Below are positions 40,273 through 48,847 of a stretch of DNA of 64,000 nt, one piece after another. This stretch comes from Mycobacterium sp. NBC_00419 (GTDB lineage Bacteria; Actinomycetota; Actinomycetes; Mycobacteriales; Mycobacteriaceae), in NCBI RefSeq assembly GCF_036023875.1, contig NZ_CP107931.1, forward strand, positions 1,612,001 to 1,676,000, in the 5' to 3' direction. The first letter of the stretch is position 1. The number at the start of each line of letters is the position of its first letter. Position numbers and translations under genes: made by a program. The notes beneath the pieces were generated by a model. It was given only the letters and a program-made list of their open reading frames with translations, was not told the DNA's origin and ran no database searches.

Positions 40273-40704
40273 ATGACCGAGAGCCGCACCAAGCTGGAGT
40301 CGAGGTACGGCCGGCAGCGGATGGCACCCGGCACGCGGCGCTGGCTGGCCATTGTGCTGGGCGTGGTGGCCCTGGCCCTGGGAATCGTCGTCGCGGCCGT
40401 CGGCTACCAGCGCTTCGAGGGCAATGACGTCGAGGGCACCATGGCGGCCTACGAGGTCCTGGACAGCCAAACGGTGTCGGTCACGATCAGCGTGACTCGA
40501 AAGGACCCGTCGCGGCCCGCGCACTGCATCGTGCGGGTGCGTTCGCGCGACGGTTCCGAAACCGGCCGGCGCGAAATCCTGGTGGCGCCGTCGGAGCAGA
40601 AGACGGTGCAGGTGACGGCCACGGTCAGGTCCTACAAGCCGCCGTACGTCGGCGACATCTACGGCTGCGGCATGGACGTGCCGTCCTACCTGGTCAGCCC
40701 GTAG
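40273..40704 (+). CDS. DUF4307 membrane protein
   Basis: A 143-residue protein with a short cytoplasmic N-terminus, one transmembrane helix (residues ~25-45) and an extracytoplasmic immunoglobulin-like beta domain ending GDIYGCGMDVPSYLVSP. It is the DUF4307 family and corresponds to Rv1081c. It lies upstream of greA with 253 bases between, so greA has its own promoter. The function is unknown. Confidence 0.85.
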   Translation: MTESRTKLESRYGRQRMAPGTRRWLAIVLGVVALALGIVVAAVGYQRFEGNDVEGTMAAYEVLDSQTVSVTISVTRKDPSRPAHCIVRVRSRDGSETGRREILVAPSEQKTVQVTATVRSYKPPYVGDIYGCGMDVPSYLVSP

Positions 40705-40801
40705 GTTCTCCTGGTCGAGGCGTCGCGCCGATGGCTTGCGCGCTAACGGCGAACTGCGAATTTTTGAAAGCTGTGAGTCGCCTCGGTGGTAGACTTGGTC
40801 G

Positions 40802-40876
40802 ATACACGGTTCCTGCTGGGAGCCGTGTATTGCTTCATTAGCGCGTTTATACGCAGCTCTTCGGAGGCAATACACG
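40802..40876 (+). promoter_or_regulatory. greA leader with mutually exclusive stems
   Basis: Segment 2 (CGTGTATTGC, 40824-40833) can pair either backward with segment 1 (ATACACGG, 40802-40809, to CCGTGTAT, 40823-40830) or forward with segment 3 (GCAATACACG, 40867-40876). The two 8- and 10-base perfect stems share bases and cannot form together, as in attenuators and riboswitch expression platforms. The loop of the second stem holds a small GCGT-TTAT-ACGC hairpin. Confidence 0.5.
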
Positions 40877-40957
40877 CGGGACTGCCCGCATGTTCCCGGC
40901 AGCGACAGACAGACTGCACCGCTAGCCGCGGAAATAACGAATGAGGAGCACGACGAG

Positions 40958-41452
40958 ATGACCGATACCCAGGTGACCTGGCTGACTCAGGAGTCATACG
41001 ACCGGCTCAAGGGCGAGCTCGATCAGCTGATCGCCAATCGTCCGATCATCGCCGCCGAGATCAACGACCGGCGCGAAGAGGGCGACCTGCGCGAGAACGG
41101 CGGCTACCACGCTGCCCGCGAGCAGCAGGGCCAGGAAGAGGCGCGCATCCGCCAGCTGCAGGAGCTGCTGACGACGGCCAAGGTGGGCGAGGCCCCCAAG
41201 GTGTCCGGCGTGGCCCTGCCCGGCTCGGTCGTCACGGTCTATTACAACGGCGACGAGTCCGACACCGAGACCTTCCTGATCGCCACCCGCCAGGATGGCA
41301 TCGATCACGACAAGCTCGAGGTCTACTCCCCCAACTCTCCGCTGGGCGCCTCGCTGCTCAACGCCAAGGTCGGCGAGACGCGGTCCTACACCGTGCCCAA
41401 CGGCAACATCGTCAAGGTGTCGCTGGTCAGCGCGGAGCCCTACCAGGGCTAG
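40958..41452 (+). CDS. greA: Transcription elongation factor GreA
   Basis: A 164-residue GreA that binds the secondary channel of RNA polymerase and stimulates cleavage of backtracked RNA. The N-terminal coiled coil (residues ~10-80) carries the acidic tip DLRENGGY, and the C-terminal FKBP-like domain includes [23 protein letters not shown] precedes the ATG. It corresponds to Rv1080c. A ~250-base upstream region with competing hairpins suggests control at the leader. Confidence 0.95.
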   Translation: MTDTQVTWLTQESYDRLKGELDQLIANRPIIAAEINDRREEGDLRENGGYHAAREQQGQEEARIRQLQELLTTAKVGEAPKVSGVALPGSVVTVYYNGDESDTETFLIATRQDGIDHDKLEVYSPNSPLGASLLNAKVGETRSYTVPNGNIVKVSLVSAEPYQG

Positions 41453-41463
41453 TTCGCCGACGC

Positions 41464-42123
41464 GTGGCACGCATCGCCGAAGACCTGCTGCTGCTGCTTC
41501 TCGACAACGCCGCAGCCCAGCCCGCAATCGAACGCGGCACTCTGCAGCGGCTGATGGCCGCCGCGGTACTGCTGGATTTGGCCTACGAGTGCCGGATCCG
41601 GCCCGCGTTGCCGCAGGAGCCGGTGGACTCCGATCGGCTGGTCGCGCTGGCCGGCCCTCCCCCTGCGGATCCGGTGGTGCGCCCGGCCCTGTCACTGCTG
41701 CTGCAGGCGCCGATGACCCCAGCCCAGGCGATCGCCAAGCTCCGCAAGCGCGCCGAGGACGATGTGCTCGACCAACTGCTGCGCACCGGGCAGCTGCATC
41801 AGGTGCAGCTGTCCTCACATCGGTTCCGCCGCAACGACTATGCCTGGCCGATGGCCAACCGTGCCCGGGTGGACCGGGCGCGCTCGGCCCTGTTGGCGGC
41901 GCTGTTCGACGGGCAGCGGCCCGATCCGCAGACCGCGAGCATCATCTCGCTGTTGCATACGGTGAACGCACTGGGCGGCCTGCTGTCCCTCAACGAGCGC
42001 GGCTGGCAGTGGGTTGTCGGCCGGGCAAGCGAAATCGCCAGCGGCACATGGGTTGACGACGCTCAGATGGCCGACGTCAATCTTGCGGTGACGACGGCCG
42101 CGATCCGGGCCGCGTTAGCTTAG
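41464..42123 (+). CDS. GPP34 (GOLPH3/Vps74-like) family protein
   Basis: A 219-residue protein opening MARIAEDLLLLLLDNAAAQP, the typical N-terminus of bacterial GPP34 proteins, which share the fold of the Golgi PI4P-binding protein GOLPH3. The family is expanded in actinobacteria and its role there is unknown; lipid-headgroup binding is possible. The GTG start is 11 bases after greA, so it may be read from the greA promoter. Its end overlaps metB in antisense by nine bases. It is not between greA and metB in M. tuberculosis. Confidence 0.82.
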   Translation: MARIAEDLLLLLLDNAAAQPAIERGTLQRLMAAAVLLDLAYECRIRPALPQEPVDSDRLVALAGPPPADPVVRPALSLLLQAPMTPAQAIAKLRKRAEDDVLDQLLRTGQLHQVQLSSHRFRRNDYAWPMANRARVDRARSALLAALFDGQRPDPQTASIISLLHTVNALGGLLSLNERGWQWVVGRASEIASGTWVDDAQMADVNLAVTTAAIRAALA

Positions 42124-43287
42124 GGCCTGTTCGAGGTCGCCCAGCAGATCGGCCGGGTCTTCGATGCCGACCGAGAGCCGGACGAGGTCGTCGGGCACCT
42201 CCAGTTGCGAGCCCGCCGTCGAGGCGTGGGTCATCGCACCCGGATGCTCGATCAGCGACTCGACCCCACCGAGGGATTCCGCGAGGATGAAAACCTCTGT
42301 GCGCGAGCACAACCGGCGTGCCGCATCGGCACCGCCACGCATCCGTACCGAGACCATGCCGCCGAATCCACGCATCTGTCGGGCGGCGACCTCGTGGCCC
42401 GGATGGCTCGGCAGGCCCGGGTAGAGCACCTGACTCACCGCGGCATGGCCGACGAGGAATTCGGCGACCTGCGCGGCGTTCGCGCTGTGCCGCTGCATCC
42501 GCAGTTCCAACGTCTTGAGGCCGCGCATGGTCAGGTAGGCGTCGAACGGGCCCGGCACACCGCCGGCGCCGTTCTGCAGGAACGCGAACTTGGTGTCCAG
42601 TTCCTCGTCGTTGGTCACCAGTGCGCCACCGACCACGTCGGAGTGCCCGCCGATGTACTTCGTCGTCGAGTGCAGCACGATGTCGGCGCCCAGGGACAGC
42701 GGCTGCTGCAGCGCGGGGGACGCAAAGGTGTTGTCCACCAACACCTTCAACCCAGCGGCAGAGGCGATCTGGGCGATCCCGGCGATGTCGGCGATCGACA
42801 GCAGCGGGTTGGTCGGTGTCTCCACCCAGATCAGGCGGGTCCGGCTGGTGATCGCCGCGCGCACCGCGTCGAGATCCGACAGCGGCACCGGCGTGTGCTC
42901 GACGCCCCACTGGCTGAACACCTTGTCGATGAGCCGGAACGTGCCGCCGTAGGCGTCGTCGGGGATCACCAGGTGGTCACCGGGTCGCAGGACAGCGCGC
43001 AGGGCACAGTCGGTGGCGGCCATGCCGGAACTGAACGCGCGCCCGAAGGTGCCGTCCTCGACCGCAGCCAGCACCGCCTCCAGCGCGGCGCGGGTGGGGT
43101 TGCCGGTGCGGGCGTATTCGAACCCGCCGCGCAGGCCGCCCACACCGTCCTGGGCGAAGGTGCTGCTGGCGTAGATCGGCGCATTGACCGCACCGGTCGC
43201 GGGGTCCGGCCGGTAACCGGCGTGGATGGCTTTGGTCGCGAAACCCTGTGCCCTGTGCCGGTCGGCGGCGCTGCGCTGCTCACTCAT
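42115..43287 (-). CDS. metB: Cystathionine gamma-synthase
   Basis: A 390-residue PLP enzyme that joins O-succinylhomoserine (or the acetyl ester) with cysteine to give cystathionine on the way to methionine. The PLP lysine is in HSTTKYIGGHSD (Lys210); SSGMAATDCALRA and VDNTFASPALQQPL are family motifs. It is close to Rv1079 over its length. The start at MSEQRSAAD matches; MAMSEQ two codons upstream is possible. It is separated from the upstream pra operon by an intrinsic terminator. Confidence 0.93.
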   Translation of the reverse strand: MSEQRSAADRHRAQGFATKAIHAGYRPDPATGAVNAPIYASSTFAQDGVGGLRGGFEYARTGNPTRAALEAVLAAVEDGTFGRAFSSGMAATDCALRAVLRPGDHLVIPDDAYGGTFRLIDKVFSQWGVEHTPVPLSDLDAVRAAITSRTRLIWVETPTNPLLSIADIAGIAQIASAAGLKVLVDNTFASPALQQPLSLGADIVLHSTTKYIGGHSDVVGGALVTNDEELDTKFAFLQNGAGGVPGPFDAYLTMRGLKTLELRMQRHSANAAQVAEFLVGHAAVSQVLYPGLPSHPGHEVAARQMRGFGGMVSVRMRGGADAARRLCSRTEVFILAESLGGVESLIEHPGAMTHASTAGSQLEVPDDLVRLSVGIEDPADLLGDLEQALS

Positions 43288-43311
43288 CGCCATGGAGCCT
43301 ATCGGCATGAG

Positions 43312-43345
43312 AAAAGGCGCTCACCGCGGGCGGTGAGCGCCTTTT
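43312..43345 (-). terminator. Intrinsic terminator after the pra operon
   Basis: A 15-base perfect stem (AAAAGGCGCTCACCG with CGGTGAGCGCCTTTT) around a CGGG loop, ending in TTTTC on the minus strand. It lies 20 bases after the stop of the proline-rich membrane protein gene and 24 bases before metB, so it insulates metB. Confidence 0.85.
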
Positions 43346-43364
43346 CCGTTCAGACCTCAGATGG

Positions 43365-44345
43365 CTACGCCGGAACCGGTGCGACCTCGCCGCCGGTCAG
43401 CCGCCGGTAGACGAAGATCTCGAAGAGATACGCCACCGGAACTGCGACGATCAAACCGATACCGCACAACAGTGCCCCGACCAGGGTGATGGCGATGGCG
43501 ACGAGCCACGCCAGGATCGCCGGTCCGAAGTTGGACTTGACGATGTCGAAGCTGAATTTGATCCCGTTGATCGCAGAGAGGTTGCGGTCGACGACCGCCA
43601 CGATCGCGAACATCGTGAAGACCGACACGATCAGGCCGGGGATGACGCACAGGAAGTTGCCGATCGCCGACAGGATTCCCACGATCACGGTGGTCAGGAC
43701 CACGTTGGCGACATTGCGCGGCTTGAAGAACGAGCCGACGCTCACCTTGTGCCCGTTGGCGATGTCCAGCAGGCCGCCGACATACGCCGACGCGATCGCG
43801 CCCGCCACGACCAGGAGTGCGATGCCCCCGATGATGAGCACGACGGTGCCGCCGGCACCCAACTCCATGCCGGACGAGTAACTGAAGCTCGAACCGTCGG
43901 ACTCATAGACCGTGGCGGTGTCGGGCGACATGGCACTGAGGACAGCCGACAGGATGCCGCTCAGGCCGCCGACGATGACACCGAGCACCAGCGTGGCGAC
44001 CAGCAGCGGGACAGCGTTCTTGGAGAACTGGCCCCAGGCCCACGAGAAGGCCTCACCGATGCTCACCTGCGGCCCGGTGGGCGGTCCGTAACCGGGCGGC
44101 GGCGGCGCGTAGTTCCCGGGCGGCGGCGGCGGATAGTTGCCCGGCGGAGGTGGCGGGTAACTCCCCGGCGGTGGGTAGCTGCCGGGCTGTTGCGGCGGCG
44201 GGTAGCCCCCAGGCGGGGGGTAGTTCCCCGGCGGCGGGTAATTCCCGGGCTGCTGCGGCGGCGGGTAGCCACCGGGCTGCTGCGGCGGCGGGTAGCCCCC
44301 AGGCGGCGGGGGGAAGTTCCCGGGCGGTTCAGGCGGTTGCGTCAT
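43365..44345 (-). CDS. Proline-rich membrane protein, downstream partner of Pra
   Basis: A 326-residue protein. The first ~90 residues are near-perfect YPPPQQPGG / NYPPPG repeats, probably cytoplasmic and disordered. The rest has five or six helices with paired basic loops (FFKPRNVANVV, VYRRLTGGE). It starts 12 bases after the pra stop, so the two are one operon of proline-rich membrane proteins. The C-terminal membrane domain differs from the RDD domain of Pra. The function is unknown; roles at the growing pole would fit the class but are not shown. Confidence 0.75.
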   Translation of the reverse strand: MTQPPEPPGNFPPPPGGYPPPQQPGGYPPPQQPGNYPPPGNYPPPGGYPPPQQPGSYPPPGSYPPPPPGNYPPPPPGNYAPPPPGYGPPTGPQVSIGEAFSWAWGQFSKNAVPLLVATLVLGVIVGGLSGILSAVLSAMSPDTATVYESDGSSFSYSSGMELGAGGTVVLIIGGIALLVVAGAIASAYVGGLLDIANGHKVSVGSFFKPRNVANVVLTTVIVGILSAIGNFLCVIPGLIVSVFTMFAIVAVVDRNLSAINGIKFSFDIVKSNFGPAILAWLVAIAITLVGALLCGIGLIVAVPVAYLFEIFVYRRLTGGEVAPVPA

Positions 44346-44357
44346 CGTGTCCTTCGG

Positions 44358-45047
44358 TTATAGGGGTAGACAAACGGTGGTCATGATCTTGTCGGCAAGT
44401 GTCTGCCGCTTAGCGTCCCACAGCGGGAACAGGTAACCGATGTAGCAGATGATCGCGTCGACGATATGTGCCAGCTGCCGCACGATCGACAGACCGAAGC
44501 CGATCGGTTGACCGGTCTTCTCGCTGACCACCTTGAACTTCATGATCGACTTGCCGATGCTCGAACCGGTGGTGCCCTGCTTGTATCCGTAGTTCCACAA
44601 CAGGTACGCGAGGCCGACGAGCACGCTCAGACTGAACGCCGCGACGCCCAGCGTCGAATTTCCCGTGGCACAGAACTCCCCGAGGTTGTACTCGGAGCTG
44701 TCGGTGACGCACGCAGTCTCCTGAGTGGCGGCCTCGATGCCGTAGCCGATACCCACGACGATCATGTACGGGATGTAGTCGATGATCCACGCCACAGCTC
44801 GGGTGACCCACGACGTGTAGGCGGTCTGCGGCAGTTGACCCAGGGGTTGCCCTGGCAGCGGCGGCGCTCCGAACCCGGCACCGGGAGGCGGGGGTGCGTA
44901 CCCACCCTGCGGCGGCGGAGGAGGCGGATAGCCACCACCCGGCGGTGGTGGCGGATAGCCACCACCGGACGGCGGCGGGAAGCCCCCAGGGGGCGGCGGA
45001 GGAGGCGGATAGTTCCCAGGCGGGGGGCCAGGTGGTTGTTCGGTCAT
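44358..45047 (-). CDS. pra: Proline-rich antigen Pra, RDD domain
   Basis: A 229-residue protein. A Pro/Gly-rich N-terminus (residues 1-~85, GGYPPPPPGGG-type repeats) precedes an RDD membrane domain with YTSWVTRAVAWIIDYIPY and the strongly conserved GSSIGKSIMKFKVVSEKTGQPIG-type loop. It is close to Rv1078 (Pra), the 36-kDa proline-rich antigen homologue. The ATG at MTEQPPGPPPG was chosen because Pra proteins start MTEQPP. It is first in a two-gene operon. Confidence 0.92.
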   Translation of the reverse strand: MTEQPPGPPPGNYPPPPPPPGGFPPPSGGGYPPPPPGGGYPPPPPPQGGYAPPPPGAGFGAPPLPGQPLGQLPQTAYTSWVTRAVAWIIDYIPYMIVVGIGYGIEAATQETACVTDSSEYNLGEFCATGNSTLGVAAFSLSVLVGLAYLLWNYGYKQGTTGSSIGKSIMKFKVVSEKTGQPIGFGLSIVRQLAHIVDAIICYIGYLFPLWDAKRQTLADKIMTTVCLPL

Positions 45048-45157
45048 GGCGCCTTCCAGCAGAGGTATTAGCTGAGGTAAAGCGGCAACGAATCTACCTG
45101 AGAAGTTGCTGCGCATCCCCTCAAAGCGCAATGTTCATCTGCGGGCTACACAGCAGG

Positions 45158-46552
45158 TCAGCGGCGGCGCGGGCCCTCCGAAAGGAAGCCCAGAAGGTCG
45201 TGGCGGGTGATGACGCCGACGGGCTTGCCCTCCTCGACGACCATCAACGCGTCCCATTCCCGAAGCGACTTGGCCGCCGCGCTCACCAGCTCGCCGCCGC
45301 CGATGAGGGGCAGCGGCGGGCCCATGTGCAATGCCACCGCGTCGGCCAGCTTGGCCCGGCCCTCGAACACCGCCGAGAGCAGCTCGCGCTCGGACACGCT
45401 GCCGGCGACCTCCCCGGCCATCACCGGCGGTTCGGCGCCGACGACGGGCATCTGGGAGACGCCGTACTCGCGCAGGATCCCGATCGCGTCGCGCACCGTC
45501 TCCGACGGGTGGGTGTGCACCAGGTCGGGCAGCTCCCCGGACTTCCCGCGCAGCACATCGGCGACGACGGGTTCGGGTACCGACTCGTCCAGCGGCGTGC
45601 GCAGGAAGCCGTAGGACGACATCCACGCGTCGTTGAATATCTTGGACAGGTAGCCACGTCCGCCGTCGGGCAGCAAGACCACCACGAGTGAATCGGGCCC
45701 GGCCTCCTTGGCCACCTTCAGTGCGGCGACCACCGCCATACCGCACGAGCCGCCGACCAGCAGCGCCTCCTCGCGGGCGAGCCGGCGCGTCATGTCGAAC
45801 GAATCGGCATCAGAGACGGCGATGATCTCGTCGGCGACCGCCGGGTCATAGGCCGACGGCCAGAAATCCTCGCCCACGCCCTCGACCAGGTAGGGCCGCC
45901 CGGTGCCGCCGGAGTACACCGATCCCTCGGGGTCGGCGCCGATGATCTTGACCTTCCCGCCGGACACCTCCTTGAGGTAGCGGCCGGTGCCGGTGATGGT
46001 GCCGCCGGTGCCTACGCCCGCCACGAAGTGGGTGATCTTGCCGTCGGTGTCCGCCCAGATCTCCGGACCGGTGGTCTCGTAGTGGCTGGCCGGCCCGTTG
46101 GGGTTGGAGTACTGATCGGGCTTCCAGGCGCCCTCGATCTCGGTGACCAACCGGTTGGAGACGCTGTAGTAGCTGTCCGGGTGGTCCGGTGCCACCGCGG
46201 TGGGGCAGACGACGACGTCGGCGCCATAGGCGCGCAGGACGTTGCGCTTGTCCTCACTGACCTTGTCCGGGCAAACAAACACGCACTTGTAGCCGCGGCG
46301 CTGCGCGACCAGCGCCAGGCCGACGCCGGTGTTGCCGGAGGTGGGTTCGACGATGGTGCCGCCAGGCTTGAGCTCGCCGCTGGCCTCGGCGGCGTCGATC
46401 ATCTTGACCGCAATGCGGTCCTTGGAACTGGACCCCGGGTTGAGGTATTCGATCTTGGCCGCGACCAATCCCGACCCCTCGGGCACAACGGAGTTGAGTC
46501 GAACCAGCGGGGTGTTGCCGATCAGCTCGCTGATGTGCGGCGCGATACGCAT
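45158..46552 (-). CDS. cbs: Cystathionine beta-synthase
   Basis: A 464-residue PLP enzyme, the same length as Rv1077. It condenses homocysteine with serine to cystathionine (reverse transsulfuration, methionine to cysteine). SSSKDR holds the PLP lysine (Lys44), TSGNTGVGLAL binds the cofactor phosphate region, and the C-terminal ~130 residues hold a CBS-domain pair that may bind an adenosyl effector. Nearby metB catalyses the partner transsulfuration step, so sulfur can move either way from this locus. Confidence 0.93.
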   Translation of the reverse strand: MRIAPHISELIGNTPLVRLNSVVPEGSGLVAAKIEYLNPGSSSKDRIAVKMIDAAEASGELKPGGTIVEPTSGNTGVGLALVAQRRGYKCVFVCPDKVSEDKRNVLRAYGADVVVCPTAVAPDHPDSYYSVSNRLVTEIEGAWKPDQYSNPNGPASHYETTGPEIWADTDGKITHFVAGVGTGGTITGTGRYLKEVSGGKVKIIGADPEGSVYSGGTGRPYLVEGVGEDFWPSAYDPAVADEIIAVSDADSFDMTRRLAREEALLVGGSCGMAVVAALKVAKEAGPDSLVVVLLPDGGRGYLSKIFNDAWMSSYGFLRTPLDESVPEPVVADVLRGKSGELPDLVHTHPSETVRDAIGILREYGVSQMPVVGAEPPVMAGEVAGSVSERELLSAVFEGRAKLADAVALHMGPPLPLIGGGELVSAAAKSLREWDALMVVEEGKPVGVITRHDLLGFLSEGPRRR

Positions 46553-46586
46553 ACCTACATGGTGTCAGGCCCGCACCGAAGTGCGC

Positions 46587-47651
46587 TCAGCCGGTGGCCT
46601 CGCGGATGTATTCACCGATCTGGCGCAGCGATCGCGTCGCCTCCGGAATCAGCGGGGCGGCGAGTTGGAAGTCGTGGATCTGGCCGGGCCACACCCGCAC
46701 CTCGGTCGGCACGCCCGCGGCGGCCAACGCGCGCGCCGCCAGCCGGGCATCGTGCAGCAGCACCTCGGAGCCCGAGACGTGAATGAGGGTGCGGGGCAGG
46801 CCGGGCTCGATGTGATCGAGCGGTTCGTAGGCGCCCTCGGGTTCGCCGTCGACGATGTTCTTCGCGGCTGCGCGGGCCACCAGGGCCACCAGAGCGTCAA
46901 ATGCCTTGGGCGGGAACATCGCATCGGTGTGGATGTTCGGATGGCTGAGCTTGGGACCGTGGTCGAGTTGAAGCAGCGGCGAGATCGCGACGAGCGCGGC
47001 GGGCTCCTCCCCCTCGGCCTGCAACCGCTGCGCCAGCGCCAGCGACAGGTACCCACCGGCGGAGTCGCCGGCGAGCACGATCTGGTCCGGCTCGTAGCCG
47101 CGCAGCCGCAGCCACTGGTAGGCGTCGTAGCAGTCGTCGAGGGCGTTGCCGATGGAGTGCTTGGGAATGAGCCGGTAGTCGACCACCAGCACCGGCGAAT
47201 CGGCGTACTTGGACAACGACGTTGAAATCCGGCTGTGCGAATTGACACCGCACGTGAGGAACGCCCCGCCGTGCATGTAGAGCACGATGCGGCGACGGCC
47301 GTCGGCGGGCAGCACACCGGGGGCACGGACCAGTTGCGCCGAGGCATTGGGCAGGCCGACGGTGGCGCGCACGGTGCCCGGCGTCGGCAGGACCGCGCGG
47401 GCGACGAAATCCACCAGACCGAACGGCCACGGCCAGTGCGGCACGTGGCTCAGCACAGCCAAGGTGGGCCACATCGTGGCGCGGGTGCCCATGGACACCA
47501 GCCGCGCGGCGATGCTCGGGCCGTCCTCGACGACCTCGACGGGTGCGCCGTCGGAAACCGGATAGCGGCGCGGGCGCTGCACTGTGTCAGGCCCGCTACC
47601 GGCATGAGTTCGATGGGGCGAAGAAGCCCGGACCTTACTGGGTGCGGTCAT
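46587..47651 (-). CDS. lipU: Alpha/beta hydrolase-fold-3 lipase/esterase, LipU-like
   Basis: A 354-residue hormone-sensitive-lipase family enzyme. HGGAF is the oxyanion-hole motif, GDSAGG the nucleophile elbow, and GQIHDFQ carries the catalytic histidine. It corresponds to Rv1076 (LipU) but has a longer N-terminus (~55 residues), so a later start is possible. AGGGAG lies eight bases before the chosen ATG. It would hydrolyse short to medium acyl esters; the physiological lipid is unknown. It lies 34 bases upstream of cbs on the same strand and is divergent from the SGNH esterase gene. Confidence 0.85.
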   Translation of the reverse strand: MTAPSKVRASSPHRTHAGSGPDTVQRPRRYPVSDGAPVEVVEDGPSIAARLVSMGTRATMWPTLAVLSHVPHWPWPFGLVDFVARAVLPTPGTVRATVGLPNASAQLVRAPGVLPADGRRRIVLYMHGGAFLTCGVNSHSRISTSLSKYADSPVLVVDYRLIPKHSIGNALDDCYDAYQWLRLRGYEPDQIVLAGDSAGGYLSLALAQRLQAEGEEPAALVAISPLLQLDHGPKLSHPNIHTDAMFPPKAFDALVALVARAAAKNIVDGEPEGAYEPLDHIEPGLPRTLIHVSGSEVLLHDARLAARALAAAGVPTEVRVWPGQIHDFQLAAPLIPEATRSLRQIGEYIREATG

Positions 47652-47831
47652 CGTCAACACTCCCTACGCCGTTGTAGATACGTGTCCCCGGGACCCACCA
47701 GCGAACCCCGGTAACTTAGCTTGACAGCTTCGATAGATACAACAACTAACGATTTGTTTTCTTACCGGAAGTGATACCTGTCCGTAATCGCGGGGCCACT
47801 GTCAGGACCGGTTTGCGGGGGTGTCGGCACC

Positions 47832-47837
47832 TAAACT
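47832..47837 (+). promoter_or_regulatory. -10 element of the SGNH esterase gene (leaderless)
   Basis: TAAACT followed by six bases and the GTG start. The distance predicts a leaderless mRNA and supports GTG 47844 as the start. Confidence 0.45.
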
Positions 47838-47843
47838 GGCCGG

Positions 47844-48809
47844 GTGGACATGCGCGGGCCGCGTCGGTCAACGGTGGTGTTGGGGGTGGCGGGAGTACTC
47901 GCCTCCACCGGCACAGCTGTGCTAGGTGCCCGGACTCTGCTCAATGAACAGGCAGCCCAGGCTCGAACCGTGATCCCGAAGGCCTGGGACGTCCCGCCGC
48001 GCGCAGACGGCGTCTACGCCCCCGGCGGTGGGCCGGTCCGCAAGTGGGACCGCGATGTCCCCTATGACCTGCACATGATGGTGTTCGGCGACTCGACGGC
48101 CACCGGTTACGGCTGCCGCGACGCCGACGAGGTGCCCGGCGTGCTGATCGCGCGGGGGCTGGCCGAGGAGTCCGGCAAGCTGATCCGATTGTCGACTAAG
48201 GCCATCGTCGGCGCGACGTCCAAGGGGCTGTCGGGTCAGGTGGACGCCATGTTCGTGGCCGGTCCCCCGCCGGATGCCGCGGTGATCATGATCGGCGCCA
48301 ATGACATCACCGCACTCAACGGCATCGGGCCATCAGCCAACCGGCTCGGTGCCGCGGTCAAGCGGCTGCGCGCCTCCGGCGCGGTCGTCGTCGTCGGCAC
48401 CTGCCCGGACTTCGGCGTCATCACCGCCATTCCGCAGCCGCTGCGCTACACCGCGCGATCCCGCGGACTGCACCTGGCCCGCGTGCAGGCCACCGCGGTG
48501 CGGGCCGCGGGCGGTGTGCCGGTGCCGCTAGCCGATCTGCTGACGCCGAACTTCCTCGAGACTCCGGAGTTGATGTTCTCCGACGACAAGTTCCACCCGT
48601 CGGCGGCCGGCTACGCGTTGGCGGCCAACCAGTTGCTGCCCGCCCTGTGCCACGAACTCGGCGAGTGGACGGGCGCGACCGTGCCGGACCTGCCGTGGAT
48701 CACGCCCTCGCAGAGCTGGAATGTCAGTACCCGTCTGGCGCCGATCACCCGGCTGTTCCGCCGGCGTACCACCGGGGTGCCCGCACCGATCGTGGTACCC
48801 GCGAGCTAA
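47844..48809 (+). CDS. Secreted SGNH/GDSL-type esterase (Rv1075c-like)
   Basis: A 321-residue exported hydrolase. An N-terminal hydrophobic signal (residues ~10-30) precedes VFGDSTATGYG (block I serine), IGANDIT (block III Asn) and DDKFHPSAAGY (block V Asp and His), the complete SGNH set. Its M. tuberculosis counterpart Rv1075c has been characterised as an esterase for short acyl chains. It is followed 38 bases later by fadA3 on the same strand. Confidence 0.88.
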   Translation: MDMRGPRRSTVVLGVAGVLASTGTAVLGARTLLNEQAAQARTVIPKAWDVPPRADGVYAPGGGPVRKWDRDVPYDLHMMVFGDSTATGYGCRDADEVPGVLIARGLAEESGKLIRLSTKAIVGATSKGLSGQVDAMFVAGPPPDAAVIMIGANDITALNGIGPSANRLGAAVKRLRASGAVVVVGTCPDFGVITAIPQPLRYTARSRGLHLARVQATAVRAAGGVPVPLADLLTPNFLETPELMFSDDKFHPSAAGYALAANQLLPALCHELGEWTGATVPDLPWITPSQSWNVSTRLAPITRLFRRRTTGVPAPIVVPAS

Positions 48810-48847
48810 GTTCGTGTGCAGTTGCCGCACTCCCAAGGAGCCTTGTC

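Noticed and set aside
40890..40925. 11-codon uORF in the greA leader as a separate gene
   Set aside because: No ribosome site and too short to judge; mentioned only as part of the leader finding.
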